Of a stretch of 64,000 bases of DNA, positions 62,046 to 64,000 are shown piece after piece. The notes under the pieces are model-generated. The model saw nothing but the letters and a program-made list of their open reading frames with translations, was not told the DNA's origin and did not search any database. Position 1 is the stretch's first letter. The number at the start of each line of letters is the position of its first letter. Source of the stretch: Adiantum capillus-veneris. Lineage: Eukaryota > Streptophyta > Polypodiopsida > Polypodiales > Pteridaceae. Position numbers and translations under genes: made by a program. The stretch covers positions 122,666,817 to 122,730,816 of the forward strand of contig CM043958.1 in NCBI GenBank assembly GCA_014529385.2. Reading direction: 5' to 3'.

Positions 62046-62489
62046 TTGCCACCCAAATATGAAATCCACTCAAATTTGGCTTTGGAACACTATCATTTCC
62101 ACAAGAGGCAGTCCCTCATGTATTCTCGAGCTCAAAAGAGACACAAAAACCCCCAAGCCCTTAAAAAGGGTGCAGTCTCACGTGCATACAAGTTCCCAGC
62201 TCCTCTTGTCTCCAACCTTATCAAGGGTTGCTTCTCTGGAAGACCACCCAAAGGCAGTTTCCCATTTCAAGGGGTTTCAAAGGCATACAATCCTCAAGCT
62301 ATATTTACCTCAATGCCAAAAGTAGCACTCATAGGAGTGCAATTTTTTAGAGATTCAATAGTAAATTTGAAGAGATTTCTGTCTCTTCAATTAAGCTTTA
62401 AAGACCTTCAAAGAGGCTTCTCTCAAATCATTAAGGAAAGGAGGGAAAAACTCTCTCTTTCTTACTTTTATTCTTTTCACTCTTCCTAA
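62046..62489 (+). other. Open frame of unknown function inside the small LTR element
   Basis: 147 codons, basic and moderately hydrophobic (for example KGCFSGRPPKGSFPFQG). It has no zinc knuckle, protease, RT or integrase motif. The start shown uses a non-ATG codon, so a shorter frame or none may be real. It could be a gag remnant or chance. Confidence 0.25.
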
Positions 62490-63069
62490 GAGCTTTAAAA
62501 TTAACAAATTTTTGCATCCCAAGGCACAATTGTTGTAAGATATGCCATATTTCTCATTTGGGGAGATGATATCATTGTAGCGTGCTCATGAAGAGGCTAA
62601 ACACTGGCATTAGCACACCACTAATATCAAAGACCCCTCTACTTGCATTATGGGCAATAAGGAAATCAGAAATCCAATAAGGAATCCAATGGACGAGAAT
62701 GTTTTGCATCGTCACCATCATTGTTAATGGATCACCACGACGGATGTCTATAGCATAGCGATCTGGCACTAACATAATGTCAACACTCAGGGAAGTGACT
62801 CGGGTGGAACACGGAGACTCTTTGAGATCGTCAATCTCAAGAAGTGAACCTTAACAAGCAATCACACTAGCTCAACAAGCAAACCAACACTCAATGATTA
62901 GGGAAATCTTCTTATGTCCTTTCTCATAGCTCTAGGTCATCATGCCATTTCGGCACTCGAATGGACTCAAAATGTATCGAAACTTTAGGAGAAGGTCTAG
63001 GACACCTAGGGGCACTATCCTACCAGCTCTGATTGCAATGTCATTACTCTAAAAGTACAAGGGGAGGCT

Positions 63070-63429
63070 TGTTGGGTATGTGGTCTTTTGCCTATGCCAC
63101 AACATGTTGGTGTGTACCATCTCCAATCTAGTCATCATCAAGTCAACAAGAAACCATGTGATATCATGTGGACTTAGGTGAGTTGCACAAGGAGCCAAAA
63201 GAGTGCCCTTTGGGAAGGTTGATTCTTGCCATTTGGGAGATGTCTCTTGGACCTTTAGAGACGCACCTAGTTTGTTACTTGTATAAGGAGCCACAATTTG
63301 TACATACACTTGTGTTGTTTATCGTTCATTTCATAATCAAGTATAGTAACTAATATTCTACTGTGGGTATTGTCTGATTGGTCTCTCTAAATGCTACACT
63401 AGTCATGCCACCTTAACCTGAACCTCTCA
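63070..63429 (+). repeat. LTR2 (360 bp)
   Basis: Pair of 61003-61405 with moderate divergence; ends CCTCTCA before GAAAT. Confidence 0.88.
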
Positions 63430-63434
63430 GAAAT

Positions 63435-64000
63435 AACAAGGGAGGCACTCATGATTAAAAGAGGCATTTATTGAACACGAGAGATAATCATAAACTGATT
63501 AGAAATACATTCTTTATACGAGAGCACAAAGGAGCACTATTTACAGCCTTGAACTAGGCATTTATGGCTAGTATAAGTTTGTTGTGTGACTTAATCAGAG
63601 TGCACAAAACAACTTAGGCTCAATCTATTAGGCCTTAGGATGCTTACATATGTTCCATGTGCTGTACCATGAAACAAGGTAAGTGCATTATTACTATATG
63701 CACAATGCTATAGTTGCAAAGCTCTTGAAAAAAAAAAAGGATATTGGTGGCAAATAATAAGGCTTATACAACACAAATAATTAAGGAGAATCAATTAGCA
63801 GACAATCATGGAAGCAATAAGTTGATATTTCAACAATGCATAGAGGGCTAGATCTCTTGAGAACAACCCTCCTAGAAAAGACCTTGTATTAAATCTCTAA
63901 TCAAAGAGTTTAAACATATATAATGAGCACATCTTTGATGTAGTTTTGAGTAGGAAGGCTCATAACTTTATGATATGATAGCAAAGTTGCATAACATCTT
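63435..64000. other. AT-rich end of the window
   Basis: No gene or repeat recognised. Confidence 0.6.

Larger units (their letters stand above)
61003..63429 (+). mobile_element. Second small non-autonomous LTR element (2.43 kb)
   Basis: LTR1 61003-61405, primer site 61408-61420, about 1.65 kb interior, polypurine tract AAGTACAAGGGGAGGC just before LTR2 63070-63429. Flanks are AAAAT (60998-61002) and GAAAT (63430-63434), 4 of 5 equal. The interior has one 147-codon open frame (62046-62489) of unknown nature and no pol motifs. Confidence 0.85.

Overview
This is nuclear DNA of a land plant. The evidence is one intron-rich gene for a plant-type trehalose-6-phosphate phosphatase, plus plant-type LTR retrotransposons of three kinds: Ty1/copia, Ty3/gypsy chromoviruses with a C-terminal chromodomain, and a Ty3/gypsy element with a second RNase H. 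Long (GA)n, (CT)n and (CA)n tracts are abundant. I cannot name the species. The mix of one gene in a sea of nested repeats suggests a large, repeat-rich genome.

Layout. 1-2178 and 15790-16322 hold two copies of an unidentified repeat of about 1.07 kb. Copy B was split by a 13.6 kb minus-strand chromovirus (2179-15784, TSD TGACC). That element was in turn entered by a plus-strand copia element (7033-12210, TSD TGGCA, LTRs differing at one site). 17811-20313 is the only host gene I can support: an 11-exon minus-strand TPP gene with a probable 5'UTR intron extending its transcript to about 21.87 kb.

23275-43612 is a rearranged block. A second chromovirus subfamily is cut in two inside gag. The left half (LTR, PBS, gag N-terminus; 23275-25418) points plus and the right half (rest of gag, pol, LTR; 39866-33491) points minus. 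Each half is joined to the complementary part of one other LTR copy. This is best explained by a 14.4 kb inversion between gag and an oppositely oriented LTR. Undoing it also makes a tandem array of an unidentified ~4 kb X-Y repeat uniform in orientation.

44697-49736 is a cluster of an unidentified ~1.2 kb microsatellite-rich repeat, with two well-preserved copies in inverted orientation and two degenerate ones. 49749-57555 is a decayed minus-strand Tat-like gypsy element with two RNase H domains. 58311-60238 and 61003-63429 are two small LTR elements without recognisable pol genes, each with a tRNA-iMet-type primer site and target-site duplications.

Apart from TPP, the genes here are retroelement genes in varying states of decay. 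Coordinates of degenerate repeats are good to roughly 10-30 bases. LTR and TSD ends given exactly were read base by base.
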